A DNA stretch of 64,000 nucleotides from a virus, in IMG/VR virus record IMGVR_UViG_3300008267_000027, positions 1 through 64,000 of that record; one strand, written 5' to 3'. A model generated the notes under the pieces. It searched no databases. It was given only the letters and a program-made list of their open reading frames with translations, and was not told where the DNA came from. Below, piece after piece: positions 15,198 to 24,038 of this stretch; the first letter of the stretch is position 1; the number at the start of each line of letters is the position of its first letter. The position numbers were made by a program, and so were the translations under genes.

Positions 15198-17576
15198 ATG
15201 TCAAAACAAATATTCATACAAGTATCTGCTCCTCCAGGATCTGGACCATTTAATTTATATACAAATTTAGATTATGTAACTCCTTTTGCTAATGTAATTC
15301 TACCTCAGTTGACAGGGGGTTACTATGCTACAGTTGCTGATAATGTTACAATCATTAAAATTGAACCCACTGGTACATGCACCACTCCAATATATGTATC
15401 TATTGTATGCGATGTAACAACTACAACAAGTACATCTAGTACTACAACTACAACCATACCACCGACTACTACAACATCTACATCTTCATCTACCACTACT
15501 ACAACTACACATCCTCCTTGTATGCGTTATAGTGTAAGTCTTACATCAGGAGATGAATTGACATATTCATATACAAATTGTTTAAATCAGGATCAAATTA
15601 GAATTCTTACTGATCCTATTGTTTATTTTTGCGCATACTATCCACCAATTATATTGGATGGTGTTGGTGTTGTTGCTTTAGTATCAGTGTGTGGTGCTAC
15701 AACAACTACGTCATCTACTAGTTCAACTACAACTACTACAATACCAGGTTTAACAACTACAACTACAATACCTGGAACAACTACTAGTACATCAACAAGC
15801 ACTAGCACATCAACTACAAGTACTAGTAGTACAACCACTTCTACTAGTTCTTCAACTACAACAACTACTAAACCTATATATACAACTAGTACAACTTTAC
15901 CTCCTACTACAACTACTACAATTCCTGTAGGTACAACAACTACTTCAACTATATCTGGTAGTACTACTACCACCACTATACCAGCAAGCACTACTACAAC
16001 TACTACATTTGGAGGCACAACAACCACCACTACTGTAAAACCTTTACCTACTACTACAACTACTACAATAGCAACATCTCCTTATGATTGTACATGCTAT
16101 ACATTAAGTAGTGAGTCATTAACTGGAGCTGGGTATACTGTATTTGAATATGTAGATTGTGCAACTAGTCTTTTGACATTAACAGATGAAATTTTTAACA
16201 ATAGCGTTAATATTTGTGCTCAAACAGGAACTGTTGGTATTGATTTTAATAGTAAAGATGCTGAATGGAATATTCAATATACAGGAGGAACAGCTGCAGA
16301 ATGTAGTGAAACTGTAGATTGTAATCCTGTATTAAGTTGTACATGTCATACTATTGGTGTACTTCAACCAGGTAGAGTTAATTTTATATTTACGGATTGT
16401 AATAGTGAAGAGCAGACTATTCAAATAAATGTTGTAGAAGATGAATTTTTAAATTGGATACCCGTCTTTAATAATATATGTGTTGCTTCAGGTACAAGTA
16501 TAATTATTGGTAAAGTTACTGGAGACCCTGATACTATTGTAACTAATAATAATGTACCTTGTACAAATGGTGTAGAAGGTGACACATGCCTAAAATCTCA
16601 ATGTTATACTTTATATAATATAGGAGAAATTCCTGAAACAGGTACTTCTACAGTTACTTATACTTATTGGGGTGTTGATGGTATTTTCTATACACAAATA
16701 TTAAACTATCAAGATGTATTAACAGTTTGTTCACAAACTTATCCAGAGTTTACAGAACAAGGATATGGGTTAGGTCAAATTCAAACTTCTGGAGAATATT
16801 GTGATGTGGAAATACCATGTGAACCTGTTAAATATTGTAATTGTGTAGTTGTAACAGTTAAAGGAGATCCTGTGTCTGTAACATATAAATCATGTGAAAC
16901 AGGTATTGATACTACTGTAACTCTTGGAAATGGGTATGATTCAGTATTAGCAGCGTGTATGAATGGTTATCCTACTATTGGTGCACATGGTATTGGTACT
17001 GAAGTTATTGTAGATGTATCAAAAGATTTGTGTTCTACAAATGCAGATTGTAATACATGCAACTGTGTTACAGTTACTCAGGCTAAACCTAGTACAGCAA
17101 TTGGAGTTTATTATAAAGAGTGTGGCACATTTGATAATGCTTATGGTTTAGTGCCAGAGCTTGCACTAAAAACTACATTTACAGCATGTATGTCTAACGC
17201 ATATGCTCCATTAATCTGGAATGAAACAGATAATGTAGAAGCAATAGAAAATGATGATTATGTTATAAGTACATCTGGTTCATGTCTTACTACTAATGAT
17301 TGTTTACCTACCACTACAACTACAACTAATGCTGAACAAACATATTATTACTATGAGGTAATACCATTTGATGGAGAAACCTGTGATAATATAGGTGAGA
17401 CAACTTACATAATGAGATCTACTACACCTATTTCATTTGCATTTGTCAATGCTGATGGTGGTTGTTATCGAATTATTGGTGTAGTTAGTGGTCCAACTTA
17501 TAGCCTAACATATAGCGGATCAGGTGGTAATGTTCCATGCTTCGGTTTTGGACCCATCCTTGACATGGTTTGTTAA
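15198..17576 (+). CDS. Thr-tract fibre protein with five Cys beta repeats (792 aa)
   Basis: A roughly 75-residue N-terminal beta domain is followed by a Thr/Ser linker (about 73-104) and a small Cys domain (about 105-165). A mucin-like region of about 125 residues (167-291) has Thr runs broken by IPG, LPPT and KPI. Residues about 298-704 contain five Cys-bounded beta repeats of roughly 75-85 residues, each opening with a CxC or QCY pair and containing a YxxC- or YxDC-type strand and a central C. A short distinct domain ends the protein. No catalytic motif is present. The two glycosyltransferase genes begin 47 bases downstream, so this protein is the closest candidate substrate. A long extended fibre or spike is the most likely role. 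Confidence 0.65.
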   Translation: MSKQIFIQVSAPPGSGPFNLYTNLDYVTPFANVILPQLTGGYYATVADNVTIIKIEPTGTCTTPIYVSIVCDVTTTTSTSSTTTTTIPPTTTTSTSSSTTTTTTHPPCMRYSVSLTSGDELTYSYTNCLNQDQIRILTDPIVYFCAYYPPIILDGVGVVALVSVCGATTTTSSTSSTTTTTIPGLTTTTTIPGTTTSTSTSTSTSTTSTSSTTTSTSSSTTTTTKPIYTTSTTLPPTTTTTIPVGTTTTSTISGSTTTTTIPASTTTTTTFGGTTTTTTVKPLPTTTTTTIATSPYDCTCYTLSSESLTGAGYTVFEYVDCATSLLTLTDEIFNNSVNICAQTGTVGIDFNSKDAEWNIQYTGGTAAECSETVDCNPVLSCTCHTIGVLQPGRVNFIFTDCNSEEQTIQINVVEDEFLNWIPVFNNICVASGTSIIIGKVTGDPDTIVTNNNVPCTNGVEGDTCLKSQCYTLYNIGEIPETGTSTVTYTYWGVDGIFYTQILNYQDVLTVCSQTYPEFTEQGYGLGQIQTSGEYCDVEIPCEPVKYCNCVVVTVKGDPVSVTYKSCETGIDTTVTLGNGYDSVLAACMNGYPTIGAHGIGTEVIVDVSKDLCSTNADCNTCNCVTVTQAKPSTAIGVYYKECGTFDNAYGLVPELALKTTFTACMSNAYAPLIWNETDNVEAIENDDYVISTSGSCLTTNDCLPTTTTTTNAEQTYYYYEVIPFDGETCDNIGETTYIMRSTTPISFAFVNADGGCYRIIGVVSGPTYSLTYSGSGGNVPCFGFGPILDMVC
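15415..15510 (+). repeat. Thr/Ser-codon tract
   Basis: Almost pure ACN/TCN codons encode the first Thr/Ser linker of the 792-residue fibre protein, interrupted by one isoleucine-proline-proline step. Confidence 0.7.
15698..16071 (+). repeat. Long mucin-like Thr tract (about 370 bp)
   Basis: This is the longest Thr/Ser-coding stretch in the window: about 125 codons, mostly ACT/ACA/ACC/ACG with TCN, punctuated by short motifs such as IPG, LPPT, KPI and ISG. The reverse strand is open here only because it reads Val-rich complement of Thr codons. Confidence 0.8.
16089..17310 (+). repeat. Five divergent Cys beta-domain repeats (about 220-260 bp each)
   Basis: Units start near 16089, 16338, 16602, 16836 and 17058, each with a CxC or CY opening, a conserved central C in an ICA- or ACM-like context, and a closing C before the next unit. 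Related single units occur in the adhesin gene at 10112 (openings CVVYKV and ICFKLR), so the module has spread between neighbouring genes. Confidence 0.6.
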
Positions 17577-17623
17577 AATTGATTAATTTATGTAACTTAG
17601 ATTATAAACCAAAAACCAACAAC

Positions 17624-18544
17624 ATGAAATTTATTTGTGCACAACCTGCCATAAACTACTATACATGGCAGGTGGAAGTGATGATTAACAACTTTATTAA
17701 AAATGGGATAAATCCTAATGACATACATATACTGTGTGCATATTGGGATGAGGTTCCTGAAAACTGGAGAGTAATTCAAAAAACTTACAATACAGTTGGA
17801 TTTTATTTTTATAAAGATACCAGACAAGACCAGTCTTATATTCCCTCTATATACTTTAATATTTTAAAGCAGCATATACAAGCTAATCCTGAATTAGAAA
17901 AGACTGCTTTATTTCTTCATGACTCTGATATTATATTTACAAAACCTGTAAATTTTAGTAGTATGGAGCATGATAAGATTTGGTATCTAAGTGATACTGT
18001 TGGGTATATAGGGACTCAATATATTCTAACAAAAGGTGAAGAAGTTTATAGAGGAATGTGTAATGTAATAGGAATAGACCCTTTGATTCCTAAACTATTA
18101 AATAGTAATTCTGGCGGTGCTCAACATATAGTAAAAAATACTACATATGAGTATTGGGATAAAGTTGAGAAAGACTCTATAAAACTTTATCAACACTTTA
18201 ATGATACAGAACCTGAGTGGAAGGGTGAAGGTTATCCTATTCAGAAATGGACAGCTGGTATGTGGAGTCTATTATGGAATGCATGGTTGTTTGGTCATGA
18301 AACTAAAGTGGATAAAAGACTAGATTTCTGTTGGGCTACAGATCCAATGCACAGATGGGATGAAGCACCTATATTTCATAATGCAGGTGTAACAGATGAT
18401 AGAAAAGATCTTTTCTTTAAGGGAGCTTATATAGATAAAAATCCTTATACAGAAGTTAAACTAGATATGTATAGTAAAGACAAGTGTTCTTATAATTATG
18501 CAAAAGAAATTATTGAGACGTCTAAAAAAACATGTCTGTTATGA
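17624..18544 (+). CDS. Putative glycosyltransferase, GT-A-like (306 aa)
   Basis: The chosen start is the ATG at 17624, preceded by AACCAAAAACCAACAAC; an upstream TTG in frame overlaps the fibre gene and is unlikely. The protein begins MKFICAQPAINYYTWQVEVM. The segment KTALFLHDSDIIFTKPVNF contains D100-S-D102, the DxD motif by which GT-A enzymes bind a metal and a nucleotide sugar. A late HNAG motif (residues about 262-265) may be the usual C-terminal His. There is no membrane segment, so it acts in the cytoplasm. It overlaps the next gene by an ATGA junction. Directly following Thr-rich adhesin genes, it is a good candidate for glycosylating them. Exact family and sugar are unknown. Confidence 0.7.
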   Translation: MKFICAQPAINYYTWQVEVMINNFIKNGINPNDIHILCAYWDEVPENWRVIQKTYNTVGFYFYKDTRQDQSYIPSIYFNILKQHIQANPELEKTALFLHDSDIIFTKPVNFSSMEHDKIWYLSDTVGYIGTQYILTKGEEVYRGMCNVIGIDPLIPKLLNSNSGGAQHIVKNTTYEYWDKVEKDSIKLYQHFNDTEPEWKGEGYPIQKWTAGMWSLLWNAWLFGHETKVDKRLDFCWATDPMHRWDEAPIFHNAGVTDDRKDLFFKGAYIDKNPYTEVKLDMYSKDKCSYNYAKEIIETSKKTCLL

Positions 18545-20274
18545 GTTTAGAAATACTAAGCGGTATTTATGGAAGTGCTAGAAATGGGTCTAAAGATGTA
18601 ACAGATATACTTAGATCGTATATTAAAAATGATAGTTTAAATCTTTATGTATCTAATGGGATTTTTGGTGATCCTTGTCCTGGACACTTTAAATCTTTAT
18701 ATCTTAAGTATAAAGAACACGGTGTGTATAAAGAAAATTCTTGGGAAGAAGAGTCTAGTCTTAGATTGAACTCATTTAAAAAGACATTTTCTGTAATAAT
18801 AGGGTTTAGAAATTCTATTCCAGATAGACTTAGAAATTTAGTATACACTATTAAATATTACAAAAAGCACTTACCAGATTGTACTGTTATAGTAGTTGAA
18901 CAAGATAGTAGGGCCGATTTAAGTGAGGTGTATGATTACATAGATAAGTATGTTCATATAAATACAGGAAATGATTTTTATTCAAGGTCTTTAGGTTTTA
19001 ATCAAGGTTTTAATGTAAGCAATAGTGATTATGTTATTTTAGCTGATGGGGATTGTTTATTAGATGTTAACTTTTTAAATAATATACACGACTATTATGC
19101 TGAGTTTGATAGCTTGTTTGTAATACCTTATGTAAATCCTGTGTATTATTTATCTAAAGAAGAGACTGAAAGTTTTATTTTAAATAATGAAGACAACACA
19201 GGAAGTAATAAACATAGAAAAACAAACGCTTTAACCAATGCTTCTGGTGGTGTTGGTATAATAAGTTCTGATAATTTTTATCGTGTAGGGGGGTTTGATC
19301 AAAGATTTAGAGGATGGGGTGTTGAAGATGACGCTTTTCACAATAAGTGTGTAATGTTTAATTTAACATCCATACGATTAGGTGGGCAAATGGTACATCT
19401 ACATCACGCTGATTCTTTTAAAGGAAATGATAACTATGGTAATAATGTATCTATTTATGATAATGACTACGGTAAAAATAACGCTATAGATATTGTAAAT
19501 AGAATAGGGTTTACACATTTATCAAAAAATGTTGATGTTAGTAGAATAAAAATAGTGACAAACTCTCAACATGACGAGTTGTTAGAACTATCAAAACAAT
19601 TTTATTCTGATTTACCTTTTGAAATTATAAATGTATCTGGTAAAACAGGAATGTATGGGTATCAGTTCTTTGACCATGTTATAAAAACATTTACAGATGT
19701 AGATTGGATAATCTATATTGATGAGGATTGTTTTATAACAAATAAGAGTGCATTAATGGATCTTTTATATTATCAAATTAGACATAATATAGGATTTTCA
19801 GGGATGCCTGATGGAGGGGTTATAAGTCATAGATTTCACAACCCTGTTTCTATAAATGCATTCTTTACTATAATTAACTTAAAAAAATTAAGAGAGGAGA
19901 CTTTGAATCTAAAAGGATACTCTCACTATGCTAAAGATTTAGATAAATTTATTCCATATAACTTAATTAAAAAAGGATATGAGAATACCCCTGTAACAGA
20001 AAAAATAATTAATGAAGGTAACATACCATATGGTGTATCATATGATAACTTTGAACCTTATTATTCTATATTTTTCTCAGCATTAAGAAAAGGATTAACG
20101 CCTTTATATTTAGATGCTTATGATTATTCTGGAGATGAATATAGCACAGTGTTAAAAAATCATTTAGGTGTTGAGTTTGCTTATCACTCATGGTTTTCTA
20201 GAGGTTGGAATGATCCATATCATAAAGAAAGAATTAAAAAACTGATTGACTATTGTTTAACAATAAAACAATAA
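18541..20274 (+). CDS. Two-domain glycosyltransferase (GT2/GT7C-like, 577 aa)
   Basis: The ATG at 18541 forms an ATGA overlap with the upstream stop; an in-frame ATG at 18532 would overlap by 13 bases. Domain 1 (about 75-310) is GT2-like: FSVIIGFRNS, DxD as LAD169-G-D171, then the GT7C-like GGVGIISSDNFYRVGGFDQR and GWGVEDD (258-264). Domain 2 (about 335-570) is a second GT-A-like domain with YID394-E-D396. Two catalytic modules in one protein suggest that two sugars are added in succession, or by different linkages. Together with the preceding gene it forms a small glycosylation cassette at the end of the adhesin run and just before a terminator. Confidence 0.8.
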   Translation: MSLEILSGIYGSARNGSKDVTDILRSYIKNDSLNLYVSNGIFGDPCPGHFKSLYLKYKEHGVYKENSWEEESSLRLNSFKKTFSVIIGFRNSIPDRLRNLVYTIKYYKKHLPDCTVIVVEQDSRADLSEVYDYIDKYVHINTGNDFYSRSLGFNQGFNVSNSDYVILADGDCLLDVNFLNNIHDYYAEFDSLFVIPYVNPVYYLSKEETESFILNNEDNTGSNKHRKTNALTNASGGVGIISSDNFYRVGGFDQRFRGWGVEDDAFHNKCVMFNLTSIRLGGQMVHLHHADSFKGNDNYGNNVSIYDNDYGKNNAIDIVNRIGFTHLSKNVDVSRIKIVTNSQHDELLELSKQFYSDLPFEIINVSGKTGMYGYQFFDHVIKTFTDVDWIIYIDEDCFITNKSALMDLLYYQIRHNIGFSGMPDGGVISHRFHNPVSINAFFTIINLKKLREETLNLKGYSHYAKDLDKFIPYNLIKKGYENTPVTEKIINEGNIPYGVSYDNFEPYYSIFFSALRKGLTPLYLDAYDYSGDEYSTVLKNHLGVEFAYHSWFSRGWNDPYHKERIKKLIDYCLTIKQ

Positions 20275-20286
20275 AACATATAAAAA

Positions 20287-20349
20287 GGAGGTTTGTTGGT
20301 TTCCTCCAATAACAATCCCCCCGATGTTTCTACATATAGGGGGTTTTTT
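20287..20349 (+). terminator. Double-hairpin terminator ending the adhesin-glycosylation run
   Basis: A first stem pairs GGAGG (20287-20291) with CCTCC (20303-20307). A second, stronger one pairs CCCCC (within 20317-20322) with GGGGG (20339-20343), with an inner ATGT/ACAT, and is followed by TTTTTT (20344-20349). The rest of the 164-base gap up to 20439 is AT-rich and may hold a promoter near TATATACT (20397), but no clear -33 element is seen. Confidence 0.85.
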
Positions 20350-20438
20350 ATAATAAAATGTGGATAAGTTTTTTATGAAATTACATCCACTCTTCATATA
20401 TACTCTAACTTTATTCTCCGTACATAAACCTATAAAAT

Positions 20439-21635
20439 ATGAATCTATTTGAACAAGTAAAAAAGTCTTTGAAGTGGAAACAATCTAATCACTTCTGTGC
20501 TTCAAAATTAGGTATTTCAGTTGACAAATACATTGAAATGAAAAAACTTGTCAATCTTCAAGGAACTGTAGGTGAAGTTAAAAACAAAGTTGTAGAAAGA
20601 AAAGAAAACCTTGAGAATGGTACAGCTGAAATAAAAGGGTTTGCTATCTCTGAACCTAGAACAGCTGAAGAGATTATAGAACTTTTAAAGATAGATACTA
20701 CTAAATGGAAACTATCTAGCTACTGGAATAAAGAAACACATAGTGGATGGATGGTTTCTGCTATGGTAACAGCTATTAAAAAAGAACAAACAGATATATT
20801 AGCTGAAGTGATAGCTAATTTAAATCCTATATGTCAGGTTGAAACTGACGCTCAGTATATAAATGATAGCTTTGAGAGTGATAATGTAGGAATTATATCT
20901 ACACAAGACCTTCATTTTGGTAAAGAAGATAATGAAGATATTACAGAAAATTTTAAAGCAGCTATTAGCAGTCTTGTACGTAGGGCTTATATGTCACACA
21001 AGATGGATAAGATAATCTATGTAATAGGAGGAGATCTTCTTAATATGGATTCATTCTCTGGTGCTACTACATCAGGTACTCCTGTAGACAATAGTATGAA
21101 AGCGCAGGATGCTTATAAACAAGCTTTTGATGCACTACTATGGTCTATCATCTTTATTAAGAAATACTGTGAAAACTTGCATGTAGTTTATGTTCCAGGT
21201 AATCATGATAGACTTAGTTCCTATCATATAGCTCATGCTCTATCTAAATGTTTTGACGCTGAAGATTATAGTATATACTTTGATGTAGAGTATGCAGAGA
21301 GAAAAGTTGTGGTATATGGTCATAACTTTTTTGCTTTTGAGCATGGTGATGTTACCAAAAAGAATACAGCTTTAGTATATGCTACAGAGTTCCCTAAATC
21401 TTGGGGAGGTACTAAGTATCGCACTTGTTATACAGGGCACTTTCATTCTAAGAAAACTATAGAATACACTACAGAGAATGAGTATAACGGATTCTCTATC
21501 AAGCACTTACCTAGTCTATGTTCTACAGACTACTGGCACTACCATAACAAATACGTTGGTTCTAAACGTCAAGCTATCATGGAGATACATGATATTGAGA
21601 AAGGGAAGGTTTCAGAGTTTATATATACCGTATAA
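20439..21635 (+). CDS. Calcineurin-like metallophosphoesterase (398 aa)
   Basis: All five metallophosphoesterase motifs are present: D157-L-H159, G197-G-D199-LLN, G254-N-H-D257, H302 in FEHGD, and G333-H-F-H336. These bind two metal ions. The first 130 residues include a helix-turn-helix-like stretch (SNHFCASKLGISVDKYIEMK) that could recognise nucleic acid or a partner. Family members cut DNA (SbcD/Mre11 type), nucleotides or phosphoproteins; the substrate cannot be told here. It is the first gene after a strong terminator, placed among virion genes, so it may be a packaged enzyme or a DNA-processing factor. Confidence 0.85.
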   Translation: MNLFEQVKKSLKWKQSNHFCASKLGISVDKYIEMKKLVNLQGTVGEVKNKVVERKENLENGTAEIKGFAISEPRTAEEIIELLKIDTTKWKLSSYWNKETHSGWMVSAMVTAIKKEQTDILAEVIANLNPICQVETDAQYINDSFESDNVGIISTQDLHFGKEDNEDITENFKAAISSLVRRAYMSHKMDKIIYVIGGDLLNMDSFSGATTSGTPVDNSMKAQDAYKQAFDALLWSIIFIKKYCENLHVVYVPGNHDRLSSYHIAHALSKCFDAEDYSIYFDVEYAERKVVVYGHNFFAFEHGDVTKKNTALVYATEFPKSWGGTKYRTCYTGHFHSKKTIEYTTENEYNGFSIKHLPSLCSTDYWHYHNKYVGSKRQAIMEIHDIEKGKVSEFIYTV

Positions 21636-21697
21636 ACTTTTAAAGTTTAAGTAGGAATCATCACATATTTTTCGTAAATTAATAATGTAGGAGTATT

Positions 21698-22282
21698 ATG
21701 AAACAGTTTAGAAAACCAGATCTAAATGCACCAAGATATAGAGCTCAGAGGTTAAATATTCTAAATAAAGAGTTCTATGATGCGTTTAGAGAAGCTCATC
21801 CTAAATATTCATATTTATCTGATAAGGATATAAAGAATATAGTTATGGATGTCAATGGTAAGATTTGGCAAACTGTTATAGATGAGAGGGATGGTGTTGA
21901 GCTTCCTGAACAATTAGGTTATATTTTTATAGGAAGTTGCCCACCACCAAAGAAGACAAATACTAATTATTATATATCTAAGCAATTAGAAAAGGAGATA
22001 CAACATAGGAACTGGGAGAGTGATCAATACTTAGCTAAGATAGTGTATACTAATTCAGCTACAAAATACAGATTTCAGTTTTCTAATTTGTGGGGATTAG
22101 CTCCTGTAAGACAATTCTCAAGAACAGTTGCTAAAACATATCCTGAGAATTATACAAAATATATAATAGTGAATGATTATAAACAGATAAACAATCTGTT
22201 TAGGATACTTAATAATAAAATTAAAACTATCAAAACTCAAGAAGAAATCTTAAAAGATTATGATGAGTTTGATTTAGAATAA
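21698..22282 (+). CDS. Conserved crAss-like phage protein of unknown role (194 aa)
   Basis: The N-terminus (MKQFRKPDLNAPRYRAQRLN, then ILNKEFYDAF) and the central LPEQLGYIFIGSCPPPKK match a small protein I recall next to ring-protein genes in crAss-like genomes; its function is not established to my knowledge. It is basic and soluble. A short palindrome (TAAACTTT/AAAGTTTA, 21633-21649) overlaps the preceding stop, and the leader contains GGAG (21691-21694) eight bases before the ATG, one of the few purine-rich Shine-Dalgarno-like sites here. A virion-assembly role is inferred from its neighbours. Confidence 0.6.
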   Translation: MKQFRKPDLNAPRYRAQRLNILNKEFYDAFREAHPKYSYLSDKDIKNIVMDVNGKIWQTVIDERDGVELPEQLGYIFIGSCPPPKKTNTNYYISKQLEKEIQHRNWESDQYLAKIVYTNSATKYRFQFSNLWGLAPVRQFSRTVAKTYPENYTKYIIVNDYKQINNLFRILNNKIKTIKTQEEILKDYDEFDLE

Positions 22283-22292
22283 AATATTCCCT

Positions 22293-22967
22293 ATGGCAAC
22301 TACTATTGGAGAAGTAATTTCTAGAATCCGTAACCAGCTTAAAGCTGTTAAACAAGATCCCTTCTTAACAGACAGATACATATACAGTCTTATATCTAAG
22401 CATGCTCATTGGTTGATGAAGAGAGAAGACTCTAAGAATAAACTGATGAAGTTTAGTTCTGTAATACAAACTCTTGGAAATATAGAACTAATTGAGATTG
22501 ATAAAGTGGAAGCATGCTGCACAAATGCAAAATCAAACTGCACAATTAAAAGAACTAAAGAGAAACTTCCTGCTTTCATGCAAGGATACTATGGACCTTT
22601 GATTAGGTCTGTTTCTTCTTTAGATGGTTCTCAGTTGGTTAAAGCAACCAACCCTAGTATTTATGTGTCAATGACCCACTCTACAAGTTTTAAATACAAC
22701 AAAACAAAATACTTTTGGTATTTGAATGACTATCTTTATTTTCCAGATTTAGACTGGGATGCTGTAAAGATAGAGGGTATATTTGAAGATGATATTACAT
22801 CTTTTAACTGTGATCCTAATGATGATTGTACAGTGAGACAAGAACAACTGTTTAATGTTCCTGAGTATCTACATGGAGAAATTGAAAGTAATGTAATTAA
22901 AGACTTCGGATTAACTCTTCAAATACCAGGTGATAAAACTTCTGATAAACAACATATACTAAGATAA
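22293..22967 (+). CDS. crAss-like ring (connector) protein (224 aa)
   Basis: The protein starts with a helical motif typical of connector proteins (TIGEVISRIRNQLKAVKQDP, FLTDRYIYSLISKHAHWLMK), followed by a beta-rich body with a C-C-x5-C cluster around residues 71-78 and a C-terminal helix. This layout of an N-terminal helix pair, a beta domain and a C-terminal helix matches ring proteins that stack under the portal in crAss-like virions. It is ten bases after the preceding gene and two bases before the next. Family assignment is by motif memory; the exact ring position is undetermined. Confidence 0.65.
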   Translation: MATTIGEVISRIRNQLKAVKQDPFLTDRYIYSLISKHAHWLMKREDSKNKLMKFSSVIQTLGNIELIEIDKVEACCTNAKSNCTIKRTKEKLPAFMQGYYGPLIRSVSSLDGSQLVKATNPSIYVSMTHSTSFKYNKTKYFWYLNDYLYFPDLDWDAVKIEGIFEDDITSFNCDPNDDCTVRQEQLFNVPEYLHGEIESNVIKDFGLTLQIPGDKTSDKQHILR

Positions 22968-22968
22968 A

Positions 22969-23199
22969 ATGGCAACAAATTACAAAACTTATATTATAAT
23001 TGACTTCACCCATGATGAGTATGGGTTCGTCAATAATAACTCTGATATCAAAAAGTTTTATGCTGATTTAAATATCAACATAGCAACTCTTCCTACAGAT
23101 AGCAATGGTTATCTGAGTCAAGCTATTTTGGTAAATCCTAAAACTAAAGAGGAGTCTAAAATATTATTTAAATATGGCACAGCATTGTGCATTAATTAA
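22969..23199 (+). CDS. Small hypothetical protein between ring genes (76 aa)
   Basis: The 76-residue protein (MATNYKTYIIIDFTHDEYGF at the start) has a beta-alpha-beta look and no cysteine clusters apart from the final CIN. It begins two bases after one ring gene and ends five bases before another, so it is almost certainly translated with them. No family is recognised. A small clamp or assembly factor for the connector is possible. Confidence 0.55.
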   Translation: MATNYKTYIIIDFTHDEYGFVNNNSDIKKFYADLNINIATLPTDSNGYLSQAILVNPKTKEESKILFKYGTALCIN

Positions 23200-23204
23200 T
23201 TACA

Positions 23205-24038
23205 ATGACTGAATTAAAATATAAAACATTTAATCAACTTTTAAGTGAGGTGTTAATTGATTTTTACACTTTTAACTTAGAGGGTATGATTGATCCAGCT
23301 CAGCTTATTAAAGTAACTTTAAGAGTTAACTATGAGTTGGGTCTTAGAATTCATAAATCTAAAGATGTCATACTAGAACTTGATCATGGTAAATGTAAAT
23401 TACCAGATGATTTTTATGTTTTAAATTATGCTAATCTTGTAGGTAAATATACTGTACAAGACCCAGTTATATCAGGTTCTCACGTAGAAGATGTTATTTT
23501 AGAGACAGTTCCTGAAAATGGTTCATGCTGTAAAGTGAATGCGTGCAAATCAAGTTGCGGTCAATATTATAACTTAGTTCAAAGTTTAAGATCTGAAGTA
23601 AGAACTTATGAGGAGTTTTATCCTTTACAAGTTGGTAAGGCTAAGGTAGTATCTGAAGATTGCCCAAATCTCCAAGTTAAGTCTACAAATCAAGCACAAA
23701 TTAGAGATGGTTTTATTTTTACTAATCTTAATGAAGGTAAAATCCATATGAACTATATAGGTAATATGGAAGATGATGAGGGTAATTTGTTAGTATTAGA
23801 TCACCCTTTGATTAATGAATTTTATGAGTATGCTCTAAAACAAAGAATTTTAGAAAACCTTTTAATCAATGGTGAAGATGTAACATCAAGAGTTCAACTT
23901 ATAGAACAAAGAATGAGAGCTGCTAGAAATAATGCACTATCTCTAGTAAACACTCCAGACTATGCTGAAATGCAAAAACTTTGGGAAACTAATAGAAAAG
24001 CAATGTATGGAAAATACTACAACATGTTTAAGCGATAA
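23205..24038 (+). CDS. crAss-like ring (connector) protein (277 aa)
   Basis: The start (MTELKYKTFNQLLSEVLIDF, then IDPAQLIKVTLRVNYELGLR) and the following KLPDDFYVLNYA match a second ring protein type that I recall directly upstream of the muzzle gene in crAss-like phages. The central region is beta-rich with a Cys cluster (C109, C110, C115, C119), and the C-terminal 80 residues are long helices. Its end overlaps the small metalloprotease frame that follows. It probably forms part of the connector between portal and tail barrel. Confidence 0.7.
   Translation: MTELKYKTFNQLLSEVLIDFYTFNLEGMIDPAQLIKVTLRVNYELGLRIHKSKDVILELDHGKCKLPDDFYVLNYANLVGKYTVQDPVISGSHVEDVILETVPENGSCCKVNACKSSCGQYYNLVQSLRSEVRTYEEFYPLQVGKAKVVSEDCPNLQVKSTNQAQIRDGFIFTNLNEGKIHMNYIGNMEDDEGNLLVLDHPLINEFYEYALKQRILENLLINGEDVTSRVQLIEQRMRAARNNALSLVNTPDYAEMQKLWETNRKAMYGKYYNMFKR

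Noticed and set aside
15638-16030. Val-rich open frame on the - strand (also at 10588-11004, 10162-10485, 12282-12473 and 14277-14657)
   Set aside because: These frames exist because the complement of Thr codons (ACN) reads as Val-type codons without stops. They lie wholly inside real + strand genes and have no start context.
17570-17623. TTG start for the first glycosyltransferase
   Set aside because: It would overlap the fibre gene and add 18 residues unlike the conserved-looking N-terminus. The ATG at 17624 follows a typical A/C-rich leader.
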